From the NCBI GenBank assembly GCA_020854055.1, contig JADZGD010000005.1, positions 1-38,098 on the forward strand: a DNA stretch of 38,098 bases, given 5' to 3'. Origin of the DNA: Bryobacterales bacterium (lineage in GTDB: Bacteria > Acidobacteriota > Terriglobia > Bryobacterales > Bryobacteraceae). The position numbers and the translations under genes are program-made. This document shows, one piece after another, positions 8,059 through 14,867 of the stretch (the first letter of the stretch is position 1; each line of letters begins with the position of its first letter). Under the pieces are notes generated by a model. The model was not told where the DNA came from. It made no database searches and saw only the letters and a program-made list of their open reading frames with translations.

Positions 8059-9231
8059 CTACGGCACCAGGCCGTCGCTCTGCCACGAGCGCGCCGGGTG
8101 CGGCCGCGCGCGGTCGGGCTCGTGGCCGCGCAAATCTCCCTCGCGCACACGCCGTGCCAGATCCCGCGCGATCCGCCGTGACGCCTCTGCATCGCCGAAT
8201 GGCTGCACCCACTTCCGATTGCCGAGCGCGGCAAACTTGCTGAGCACCTCCGCTGCCGGATAGTCTTCCGGCGCCGCCGGATCGAACTTTACCGATGCCG
8301 CAACATCATACACCTGGGGGCGTTCCGTTGCCGAGCGCATCTGCACCGACGGCACGCCCAAAATGCAGGCCTCCTCCACCACCGTTCCGGAATCGGTCAA
8401 CACGCCGGCCGAATTCGTCAGCAAGGTCAGAAACTCGCGGTATCCCACTGGCTCTACCATTTTCATGTTGCCCGGCGCCGCCAGTCCGTGTTCGGCCATC
8501 GCCCTGCTGGTACGGTAGCTGGCCGGGAAGTACACCGCCCGTTGGCAAGCCGCGGCCAGCGCCAGAATCGCGGCTAATGGCTCGGGCTGCTCCACGTTTT
8601 CCCGCCGGTGGCAGGTCATCAGGTAGTATCCGCCGCGCTCCAGGCCGTACTCCGGCGCCAGCACATACTCTTCGCGCCGCGCCAGGTAGAACTTGTCGAG
8701 CACATCCACAATCGGATTGCCCGTTACCACGATCCGCTCCGCCCGCAGCCCTTCATCCACGCCCTGCTGCTTGTATTCATCCAGATAGGTGTAGATCAGG
8801 TCGGAGAGATGGTCGGTGACGGTACGGTATTTCTCCTCCGGCATGCGCCAGTCGTAGGACCGCATACAGCCCTCGATGTGCACCACCGGAATATTGAGCT
8901 GCGCTGCCGCCACCGATCCCATCACCGTGTTGGTATCGCCCAGAAAGACCGCCGCTTCCGGACGAAGTTCCGCCAGCACCGGGCTCAGCCGCGCAATCAC
9001 CGCTGCCGTAATCTCGGCGTCGGTGGCGCCCGATGCGCCCAGTTCCACATCCGGCCGCGCAACACCCAACTCCCGAAAAAAGACGTCCTTCAGGTTGTCC
9101 GAGTAGTGCTGGCCGGACCAGATGAAGCACAACTCCACGTCTCCGGCTGCACGCAACTCCCCAATCAACAGCGAAGCGCGAATCACGTCGGGCCGGATGC
9201 CCAGCACCAGCGCCAGACGTTTCCGGCTCAT
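8059..9231 (-). CDS. wecB: UDP-N-acetylglucosamine 2-epimerase, non-hydrolysing (WecB family)
   Basis: The 390-residue protein has the WecB fold signatures in order: LGIRPDVIRASLL (10-22), FLGDTNTVMGS (Asp99), VVHIEGCMRS (Glu120), MPEEKYRTVTDH (Glu132/133) and CHRRENVEQ (catalytic-type His). It also has LLTNSAGVLTDSGTVVEEA and VPSVQMRSATERPQ, the UDP-binding C-terminal segment. All residues matching the E. coli Asp95/Glu117/Glu131/His213 set appear to be present, so activity is expected: interconversion of UDP-GlcNAc and UDP-ManNAc, or a related 2-epimerisation in L-FucNAc-type pathways (FnlC/WbjD). I chose the ATG at 9231, whose ATGA overlaps the stop of the upstream reductase. A longer frame to 9330 lies inside that gene and adds 33 non-conserved residues. 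Which NDP-sugar is used is uncertain. Confidence 0.85.
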   Translation of the reverse strand: MSRKRLALVLGIRPDVIRASLLIGELRAAGDVELCFIWSGQHYSDNLKDVFFRELGVARPDVELGASGATDAEITAAVIARLSPVLAELRPEAAVFLGDTNTVMGSVAAAQLNIPVVHIEGCMRSYDWRMPEEKYRTVTDHLSDLIYTYLDEYKQQGVDEGLRAERIVVTGNPIVDVLDKFYLARREEYVLAPEYGLERGGYYLMTCHRRENVEQPEPLAAILALAAACQRAVYFPASYRTSRAMAEHGLAAPGNMKMVEPVGYREFLTLLTNSAGVLTDSGTVVEEACILGVPSVQMRSATERPQVYDVAASVKFDPAAPEDYPAAEVLSKFAALGNRKWVQPFGDAEASRRIARDLARRVREGDLRGHEPDRARPHPARSWQSDGLVP

Positions 9232-10160
9232 CCCTTGGCCGCCCGGGCGCCGGCAGGTCTTCCGTAAGCCGCCAGTTCGGCGAGCATCTCGGGCACCGTG
9301 GGAGCCACCGTGTAGCCGGCCGCCTGCCACAACTGCCCGTTCAGCTCAGGCGCGAAAGTTGCCAGCCTGCGATCTACCACCACCCCCGCTTCGGTGTCCG
9401 TTATCGAGATATCCTCGCGCCCCCAACAGCGCGCCATCTCCCGCAACAGATCCGCCTTGGTGATGTCGCCCGAAGGAACAATGTGAACCAGGTGCGGCAG
9501 GATAATCTCCTGCTCGATCACACCGGCGCACAACCGCGCAAACTGCAGCGTGCCCAACCCGTTCCAGCGGTGGTTGGTAAAGCCGTTCACCTTACCGCCC
9601 GCGGGCTGGCCCAGAAACCACTCCAGCAGGAACTTATAGTCTTTGGGCTCCGGACCCACAATCGAACACCGCAAGTGGTGCGTGTTTTCGTGGTAACACT
9701 CACCCAGGCTCTTCGTCTTGCCGTAGACGTCCAGAGCGTCGTGCGCGTCTTTTTCCGTGTACGCCCCGCGCATGCCCGAATAAACACAGTCGGTGGCAAT
9801 CTGGAGCACGCGCGCCCCGCTGTCTCGCGCCGCTTCGGCCACGCGGTGCGGCAGCATCGCATTGATGCGGACGGCCCTCGCCACCTGCTCCGGATTGTCG
9901 TCGCGCACCAGCGGCTTGGTAATACCGATCGCGTTCAGAATCCACGCCGGCTCACCCGCCTCCGCCACGAGCGTGCCAGGGTCGTCCCGGCCGGCGTCGA
10001 ACACCACCCACCGCGCTCCAGGCAGCCGTGCCGCATATTCGGCAGCCATCTCCCTGCTGCGAGCCGTAGCCGTCACCCGATCCTTCCAACGTCCGCCCAG
10101 TACGGCCGTTAACATCGAGCCGAGCATCCCGGACCCGCCGAGAATCAAAATCTTTTTCAT
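9228..10160 (-). CDS. RmlD-like NAD(P)-dependent sugar-nucleotide reductase
   Basis: This 310-residue extended SDR has the nucleotide-binding ILGGSGMLGS (6-15), ILNAIG, IATDCVYSG (121-129) and the catalytic YGKTK (Tyr146, Lys150). Then follow CSIVGPE and a sugar-binding C-terminal region with FTNHRWNGLGTLQFA. This is the layout of dTDP-4-dehydrorhamnose reductase-like enzymes, which reduce a 4-keto-6-deoxy-sugar nucleotide. Placed directly before a WecB-type 2-epimerase, it resembles the FnlB-FnlC pair of UDP-L-FucNAc synthesis, but no FnlA-type dehydratase is in the window. Start and stop overlap both neighbours by 4 nt (ATGA), implying translational coupling. The substrate is inferred only from context. 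Confidence 0.82.
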   Translation of the reverse strand: MKKILILGGSGMLGSMLTAVLGGRWKDRVTATARSREMAAEYAARLPGARWVVFDAGRDDPGTLVAEAGEPAWILNAIGITKPLVRDDNPEQVARAVRINAMLPHRVAEAARDSGARVLQIATDCVYSGMRGAYTEKDAHDALDVYGKTKSLGECYHENTHHLRCSIVGPEPKDYKFLLEWFLGQPAGGKVNGFTNHRWNGLGTLQFARLCAGVIEQEIILPHLVHIVPSGDITKADLLREMARCWGREDISITDTEAGVVVDRRLATFAPELNGQLWQAAGYTVAPTVPEMLAELAAYGRPAGARAAKG

Positions 10161-10903
10161 AAGCGGGGACGAATCCCCAGGAATCCTTTCAACGGATACT
10201 TCAGATAATCGTAAAAAACTCGCGGCCTGTAGCGGAAACTGGTAGGCCGCCGCCCCGCCGCGCGCTCCGTTAGAGTAACCGGAATCTCAGCGAAGCTCCG
10301 CGTCAGGAACTTCAGTTGATAAAGCTCCTCCACGATCAGGGCGAAGCGCGTCTCAGTCAGCCGCAAACGCATCAGCAACTCCACCCGCACTGCCCGGAAA
10401 CCGTTGGTCGGGTCGCTGAGCGGTAACCGCAACAGCAACCGCGCAACCGCGTTGCCCAGGCGCGAAATCCACACCCTCCGCGCCGGCACGCCCGACACCC
10501 GGCCGCCTTTGGCGTATCGCGCCGCCTTGATCACGTCATGGCCTTCACGCATCGCGATCAGAAAACGGGGGATGTCCCAGGGATGGTTGGTCAGGTCGCT
10601 GTCCATGAACAGCGCGTAAGTGAAGCCCATCCGCGCGGCCTGCGTTACGCCGGTCCGCAGGGCCGCGCCGTAGCCGCGATTGGCCGCGTGCGTATGCACC
10701 TGCATCTCGGGCCATGCCGGCGCCAGCGCGGCCAGTATCGATCCGGTCGCGTCACGGCTGCCGTCATCCACTACAATTAACCGGCAGGGCGCGTCCATCC
10801 CGCGCAGTACCGCGCCGATCGCTTCCACCGCCGCCCGGGCGCCGGCCTCCTCGTTGTACATCGGCACGATTACCGCGAAGCTCGGCTCCCGGCCATCCAC
10901 CAT
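10157..10903 (-). CDS. GT2-family polyprenyl-phosphate glycosyltransferase (DPM1-like)
   Basis: The 248-residue protein has a complete GT-A set: FAVIVPMYNEEAGA (9-22), IVVDDGSRDATG, NRGYGAALRTG, the metal-binding MDSDLTNHP, and SDPTNGFRAVR. This matches dolichol/undecaprenyl-phosphate mannose synthase-type enzymes that load a sugar onto a polyprenyl phosphate at the inner membrane. It lacks C-terminal membrane helices, ending instead in a basic FRYRPRVFYDYLKYP segment that may dock on the membrane. Unlike its relative at 7321-8049 it keeps the DXD motif. Its ATG directly follows the TAG of the cupin gene with no gap, and its stop overlaps the reductase start. A loaded sugar could feed a GT-C enzyme such as the divergent membrane protein. 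Confidence 0.82.
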   Translation of the reverse strand: MVDGREPSFAVIVPMYNEEAGARAAVEAIGAVLRGMDAPCRLIVVDDGSRDATGSILAALAPAWPEMQVHTHAANRGYGAALRTGVTQAARMGFTYALFMDSDLTNHPWDIPRFLIAMREGHDVIKAARYAKGGRVSGVPARRVWISRLGNAVARLLLRLPLSDPTNGFRAVRVELLMRLRLTETRFALIVEELYQLKFLTRSFAEIPVTLTERAAGRRPTSFRYRPRVFYDYLKYPLKGFLGIRPRL

Positions 10904-11347
10904 CTAGCGCTCTTCCACCTGCCAGATGTCCCAATACCGGGCCGGATAACGAAAGTCGTCGCCCCGGCTCTGTTCGAGTGTCGACGTCGAGAAAAACATC
11001 ACCGTCGTATTTCGAGTCAGTGTCATGAACCCGTTGGCATGGCCGGGAGGAATCCACAGCACACTCGGCCGGGCCGCCGACAGCACATACCGCGAAGTCT
11101 TGGCGGAGGCATCCGGTTTATCCCAATCATCAATCCCCACGGCGCCCACAATGGCCGCTCCGCTGGTGACGAGGACGTATTTCCCCTCGCGTTTGTGGGC
11201 GTGCCAGGCCCGCACAAATTGCGCCTGGTGGTTTGAAACCGTGTAAAACCGCTTCACGCCCTCAAATCCGAAATCGTTCACAAAGGCCACCATTCCACGG
11301 TCGTCAACCGCCAGGCCGCCCTCGATCAGCGCCAACTCATTTTTCAT
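10904..11347 (-). CDS. RmlC-like cupin, dTDP-4-keto-sugar 3,5-epimerase family
   Basis: The 147-residue small cupin has a substrate-pocket histidine pair in RAWHAHK (46-52), then YVLVTSGAAIVGAVGIDDW and LWIPPGHANGFMTL, which match the RmlC core; ending in WDIWQVEER. The family epimerises C3/C5 of 4-keto-6-deoxy sugar nucleotides or isomerises the keto group. It is shorter than classical RmlC (about 180 residues) and closer to the stand-alone cupins seen in rare-sugar clusters, or to the C-terminal cupin of CapF. I chose the ATG at 11347, 4 nt after the upstream stop; an in-frame extension to 11425 lies inside the upstream gene. It is the second gene of the operon. Confidence 0.78.
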   Translation of the reverse strand: MKNELALIEGGLAVDDRGMVAFVNDFGFEGVKRFYTVSNHQAQFVRAWHAHKREGKYVLVTSGAAIVGAVGIDDWDKPDASAKTSRYVLSAARPSVLWIPPGHANGFMTLTRNTTVMFFSTSTLEQSRGDDFRYPARYWDIWQVEER

Positions 11348-11351
11348 ATTT

Positions 11352-12332
11352 TCAGATCTTTCTGCCAACCTCGTAACCCAGCGGAGTGGCCGGCGCGTCA
11401 AGTAGCGATTTGATGAAATCCGCATTCGAGTACCGCCGGTTGTTCACATCACGGATGCGCCGCTGTTCCAGCAATTGCTTCACCTCTTCGACGCCCTCGC
11501 TCACCGTCCGGCGAGGAGAGAAACCGAATATCTGCTGCGCCTTTCCGCTGGAAACACGGTACGTCCGCGGGTCGGCCGGGCCGGTGTTCACGCCTGAAAC
11601 AGAGATACCCGGAAACTGCCGCTCCACCAGGTGCGCCAGTTCGCGAATCTCCAAATTCACCTGGTGCAGGTTGTAGACACCCGTGTGCGCCGTCTGGAGG
11701 TTATCCACCACCGCATCGGCGGCATCGCGAACGTGCAGCAGTGGACGGTACTGCGCGCCTCCAAACACCGTGAATCGCCGGTGGAAAAACGCTCGCGCGG
11801 TCAGGGTGTTCACCACCAGGTCCAGACGGATACGTGAAAAATGATCCGAAACGCCAAATAATGTCCCTAGCCGGAATATCATCGCGTTGGAGGCTGCTTC
11901 GAGATGCCGCTCCGCCGCCAGTTTCGTTTGCGCGTAAAGCGACAGCGGATTCAGCGCCGATTCCTCGTCCAGCAGCCCTTCGGCCGCGCCGTATACCGAG
12001 CACGTGGAGAGAAACAGAATTCTCCGGTCAAATCGCCGCGCCAGCCACTCCACGCGCTGTTGGTTGATGGCAACGCTCAGCTCCGCATCCGTCGAGCAGG
12101 CTTGGTCCCCCACCACCGCCGCCAGCCAGATCACCGCATCTGCCCACCGCAACTGTCCGGCCAGCCGCGCGTCTTCGCGGACGTCGCCAAACACAAACTC
12201 CACCGGCTTGCGATACTCCGCTTCGTACAGCAGGGAATCGTACACGCGAACCGAATGTGAGCCGGCCGCAAGCAGCCGGTCCGTAACCGCGCCGCCCACA
12301 TAGCCGGCGCCTCCCACCACTAATACATTCAT
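11352..12332 (-). CDS. NAD-dependent sugar-nucleotide epimerase/dehydratase (extended SDR)
   Basis: The 326-residue protein has the Rossmann motif VVGGAGYVGG (5-14), an acidic VYDSLL after strand 2, FGDVRE, WLAAVVGD, LSTCSVYG and the catalytic YAQTK (Tyr133, Lys137). Next come FRLGTLFG and RPLLHVRDAADAV, typical of NDP-sugar epimerases and dehydratases. The exact reaction (4-epimerase, 4,6-dehydratase or 4-reductase) cannot be read from the motifs. It is the first gene of the leftward operon. A sigma70-like promoter lies about 55-80 nt upstream. I chose the ATG at 12332 with GAGCGGA upstream, because the Rossmann strand begins right there; a GTG at 12347 would add five residues. Confidence 0.82.
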   Translation of the reverse strand: MNVLVVGGAGYVGGAVTDRLLAAGSHSVRVYDSLLYEAEYRKPVEFVFGDVREDARLAGQLRWADAVIWLAAVVGDQACSTDAELSVAINQQRVEWLARRFDRRILFLSTCSVYGAAEGLLDEESALNPLSLYAQTKLAAERHLEAASNAMIFRLGTLFGVSDHFSRIRLDLVVNTLTARAFFHRRFTVFGGAQYRPLLHVRDAADAVVDNLQTAHTGVYNLHQVNLEIRELAHLVERQFPGISVSGVNTGPADPRTYRVSSGKAQQIFGFSPRRTVSEGVEEVKQLLEQRRIRDVNNRRYSNADFIKSLLDAPATPLGYEVGRKI

Positions 12333-12336
12333 GAAT

Positions 12337-12362
12337 GTTCCGCTCACCCGTTCTTCCGGAAC
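12337..12362. repeat. Inverted repeat in the 5' leader of the sugar operon
   Basis: GTTCCG (12337-12342) and CGGAAC (12357-12362) are exact inverted copies separated by 14 nt. The repeat lies between the predicted promoter and the first start codon of the leftward operon and overlaps its GAGCGGA ribosome binding site. It could be an operator or fold in the leader RNA; short 6-bp arms also occur by chance. Confidence 0.3.
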
Positions 12363-12385
12363 AGTCCTGGCGGGCCAGCGTCTTC

Positions 12386-12414
12386 AGGTTACTAACCGCT
12401 CCCATTCGAGTCAA
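12386..12414 (-). promoter_or_regulatory. Sigma70-like promoter for the leftward sugar operon
   Basis: On the minus strand, TTGACT (12414-12409) is followed after exactly 17 nt by TAACCT (12391-12386). The -35 matches the consensus at five of six positions; the -10 keeps the key first two and last bases. Transcription would start near 12379, leaving a leader of about 47 nt before the ATG at 12332. It is the only good promoter-like pair I found in this divergent gap. Confidence 0.5.
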
Positions 12415-12442
12415 TTCAGGGACTTTCCAGTGATACCCTGAA
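12415..12442. repeat. Inverted repeat between the divergent promoter and the YfhO-like gene
   Basis: TTCAGGG (12415-12421) and CCCTGAA (12436-12442) form a perfect 7-bp inverted repeat with a 14-nt spacer. It abuts the -35 hexamer of the leftward promoter on one side and ends 3 nt before the TTG start on the other. This position suits a regulator binding site controlling both arms, or a leader hairpin affecting translation of the rightward gene. Confidence 0.4.
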
Positions 12443-12445
12443 ATC

Positions 12446-14863
12446 TTGCCGGCAGTATATCCAGTTTCGTCTCCGGCTTTGCCCGAGCCCCGTCCCGTCG
12501 CGCGGGTTGTGTTGTTGGCCCTCATCATTCTTGCGCCCTACTGGAATATTTTGCTGCTCGGCCAGAGCCTGGTACCCAGCGCCAACCGCCACCCCTTCGA
12601 CCGGCCGTTCCGCAACCTGAAGATGGGTGAACTGACGGACTTCAGCGTTTTCAACTGGTATGATCTGGGCGGCACCTGGTGGATGTGGGAGCCCGCCGCC
12701 AAGTGGTTTTCCAAATCTTTCCGCGCCGGTTCCATCCCGCTTTGGGATCCCCACATCGCCGGAGGCATCGACGCCCACACAACCATCACCAACAGCCAGT
12801 ACTTCCCGCCCTATGCACTGCTGCTTTTGCTGGGCGATACACCCCTTCAGCGAGACCTGTACTGCCTGCTGCTGCTCGCCCTGGCCGGAGCATGTTGCTA
12901 CCGGTTGGCGCGCCGCTGGGATTTGCACCCCATTCCGGCCCTGGTTTTCACCGCCTGCTTCCTTTGGAGTGGCGCCGTCACGGTGAACGTCAATTCGCTT
13001 CTCGGCCAGTCCACCGCCATGCTACCGCTGATGCTGTTGGTGGTGGATTGGATGGCCGGCCGCCCAAATGCCTTCCGCATCGGAGCCAGCGCGCTTGTTC
13101 TCGCCACCGCCGCGCTCTCCTCGTTCCTCCCCATCGTCATCTTCGGCTATGTTCTCACCGGCCTGCTCGCCCTGACCCACGCGGTTTTCGGCGCCTCCGG
13201 TTCCCTCCACCGCTGGCGCGCCGCCGCCAGGCAGATGGGGGCCTTTTGCGCGGCTGCCCTGCTCTCGCTGGCGGCAATCGCCTTTTTGCTACTGCCGGTT
13301 CAATACGCTTCCGCGCAGAACCCGGTCTTCAGCGATTGGTATCGCCAGACCGGCCTTCAATACATCTCCTTCGATTATCTGTTCACCCTTGTTTCGCCCA
13401 CGCTCACCTATAACACCTACGGCCCGCCGGCCGGCAGTCTGTTTCCTCCACCCGCGACCGTCTGGTCTGGTGGCTTCTTCTACGTCGGATTGACACCTCT
13501 GCTGCTGCTGGTTTTCGCCGGACGCGGAGAAACCCCGCACCAGCGCGTCGCGCTTGTGTTCTGCTCTCTGGCCGCCACGTTCTTCCTGCTGAAGCTGCTG
13601 GGCATTCCGCCGGCCCAATGGGCCGGCAACCTTCCTGTGTTCCGGCACCTGCACTTCCGCCCCTACGCCTGCGCCGCGCTCACTCTGCCGCTCTGTGGCC
13701 TGGGGGCGCTGGCTGTGCAGTCGCTGTTGCGAAGCCGCCCATCGATCAGCCGCATCGCCGCCGGCACCACCGCCCTGCTGGCGTTCTTCGTGCTGTTGAT
13801 GGGCTTTGTACTCACGCACCCGGTGAACGGCACTCCGGACATGGCGGCGCTCCTCCGCATGGCCATGCACAACGCGTTGGAAGCGGCGCGCCTCGGTGTA
13901 CTCGCCGTTGCCCTGCTGGTAGTTGTTATTCTCCGCCGGAGGGTTCTCCCGCCCACCCTCGCCGGCTGGCTCGTTCTCGCCATCATCGCGATGGAGCTTG
14001 TGCCGCTCGCATTTCATACGCGCTTTCTGCGTGCCGGCGTCTGGACCAATCCCCCTTCCTACGTCCGCTTCCTGCAGTCGGACCCCGGCCGCTTCCGCAT
14101 TCATGGAGTTTACGGCCTCGCGCTCACGGCGAATGTCGCTGAAGGGCTGGGCCTCAGCGCCATTTCAGCCCGTGCGCCCTTCACCTCACAGCGTTATGAC
14201 ACGCTGATCCGCACCTATTTCAAGACCGAGCCGCTGCCCTACCCGCTGCCCTCCGAATTGCTGCCCTCGTCGCGCGTCATCCTGGACCTGCTCAACGTGA
14301 AGTATCTGGTCACCTTTGCGCCCCCACCCGATGAACTTCGCAAGCTCACCCAGGCCGGCCTCGAATCCGCCACCACTGATGACGGTTTCCAGGTTTTTCG
14401 CAACCCGGGCGTCTGGCCGCGAGCATTGGTTCCGGCCACCTTTGAAGTTGCTTCCTCCCCCCGAGCCGCATTAACGGCCACGGGCCGCCTCACCGGTCCC
14501 CAGCGTGTAGTGCTGGAACAGCATCCGGCGATGGCCGCCCCTTTCGCGGCCGGTTCCGCCGCGATCACCGCCTATCAGCCGGATCGCGTCTCCATCCGAA
14601 CCAACTCCACAACCCCTGCGCTGCTCGTGCTGCTCGACAACGCCGCGCCCGGCTGGAGTGCCCTGGTCAACGGAGCGCCTACCCGCATCCTAACCGCGAA
14701 CTACGCCTTCCGCGCCGTCGAAATCCCCGCCGGATCGGCTACCGTCGAGTTCCGCTACCGGACGCCGGGGCTGCGCGCCGGTCTCGCCATCTCCGCTTTA
14801 TCGGTGCTGATTTGTGTCTTGCTCATGTCGCCGCTCGGCCGGCGGCTCGTATCCACTTCTTGA
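12446..14863 (+). CDS. YfhO-like multi-pass membrane protein, putative GT-C glycosyltransferase
   Basis: The 805-residue product has about 11-13 hydrophobic membrane segments in its first 530 residues, then a periplasmic-type C-terminal region of about 250 residues and a final hydrophobic segment (LAISALSVLICVLLMSPL). Features shared with YfhO-type proteins include an early NWYDLG region, LWDPHIAGG with NSQYFPPYALL, and the C-terminal elements LLNVKYLV, GFQVFRNPG, PRALVP and PGWSALVNG. YfhO relatives are GT-C-like enzymes thought to move a sugar from a polyprenyl-phosphate donor onto a surface polymer. The start is uncertain: TTG at 12446 lacks a ribosome binding site, and an internal GTG about 22 codons later is possible. 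It is divergent from the sugar operon and 4 nt before the next glycosyltransferase. Confidence 0.8.
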   Translation: MPAVYPVSSPALPEPRPVARVVLLALIILAPYWNILLLGQSLVPSANRHPFDRPFRNLKMGELTDFSVFNWYDLGGTWWMWEPAAKWFSKSFRAGSIPLWDPHIAGGIDAHTTITNSQYFPPYALLLLLGDTPLQRDLYCLLLLALAGACCYRLARRWDLHPIPALVFTACFLWSGAVTVNVNSLLGQSTAMLPLMLLVVDWMAGRPNAFRIGASALVLATAALSSFLPIVIFGYVLTGLLALTHAVFGASGSLHRWRAAARQMGAFCAAALLSLAAIAFLLLPVQYASAQNPVFSDWYRQTGLQYISFDYLFTLVSPTLTYNTYGPPAGSLFPPPATVWSGGFFYVGLTPLLLLVFAGRGETPHQRVALVFCSLAATFFLLKLLGIPPAQWAGNLPVFRHLHFRPYACAALTLPLCGLGALAVQSLLRSRPSISRIAAGTTALLAFFVLLMGFVLTHPVNGTPDMAALLRMAMHNALEAARLGVLAVALLVVVILRRRVLPPTLAGWLVLAIIAMELVPLAFHTRFLRAGVWTNPPSYVRFLQSDPGRFRIHGVYGLALTANVAEGLGLSAISARAPFTSQRYDTLIRTYFKTEPLPYPLPSELLPSSRVILDLLNVKYLVTFAPPPDELRKLTQAGLESATTDDGFQVFRNPGVWPRALVPATFEVASSPRAALTATGRLTGPQRVVLEQHPAMAAPFAAGSAAITAYQPDRVSIRTNSTTPALLVLLDNAAPGWSALVNGAPTRILTANYAFRAVEIPAGSATVEFRYRTPGLRAGLAISALSVLICVLLMSPLGRRLVSTS

Positions 14864-14867
14864 AATC

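Noticed and set aside
9232-9330. 33-residue N-terminal extension of the 2-epimerase
   Set aside because: It lies inside the upstream reductase gene, is non-conserved in type, and the ATGA overlap at 9228-9231 gives a better start.
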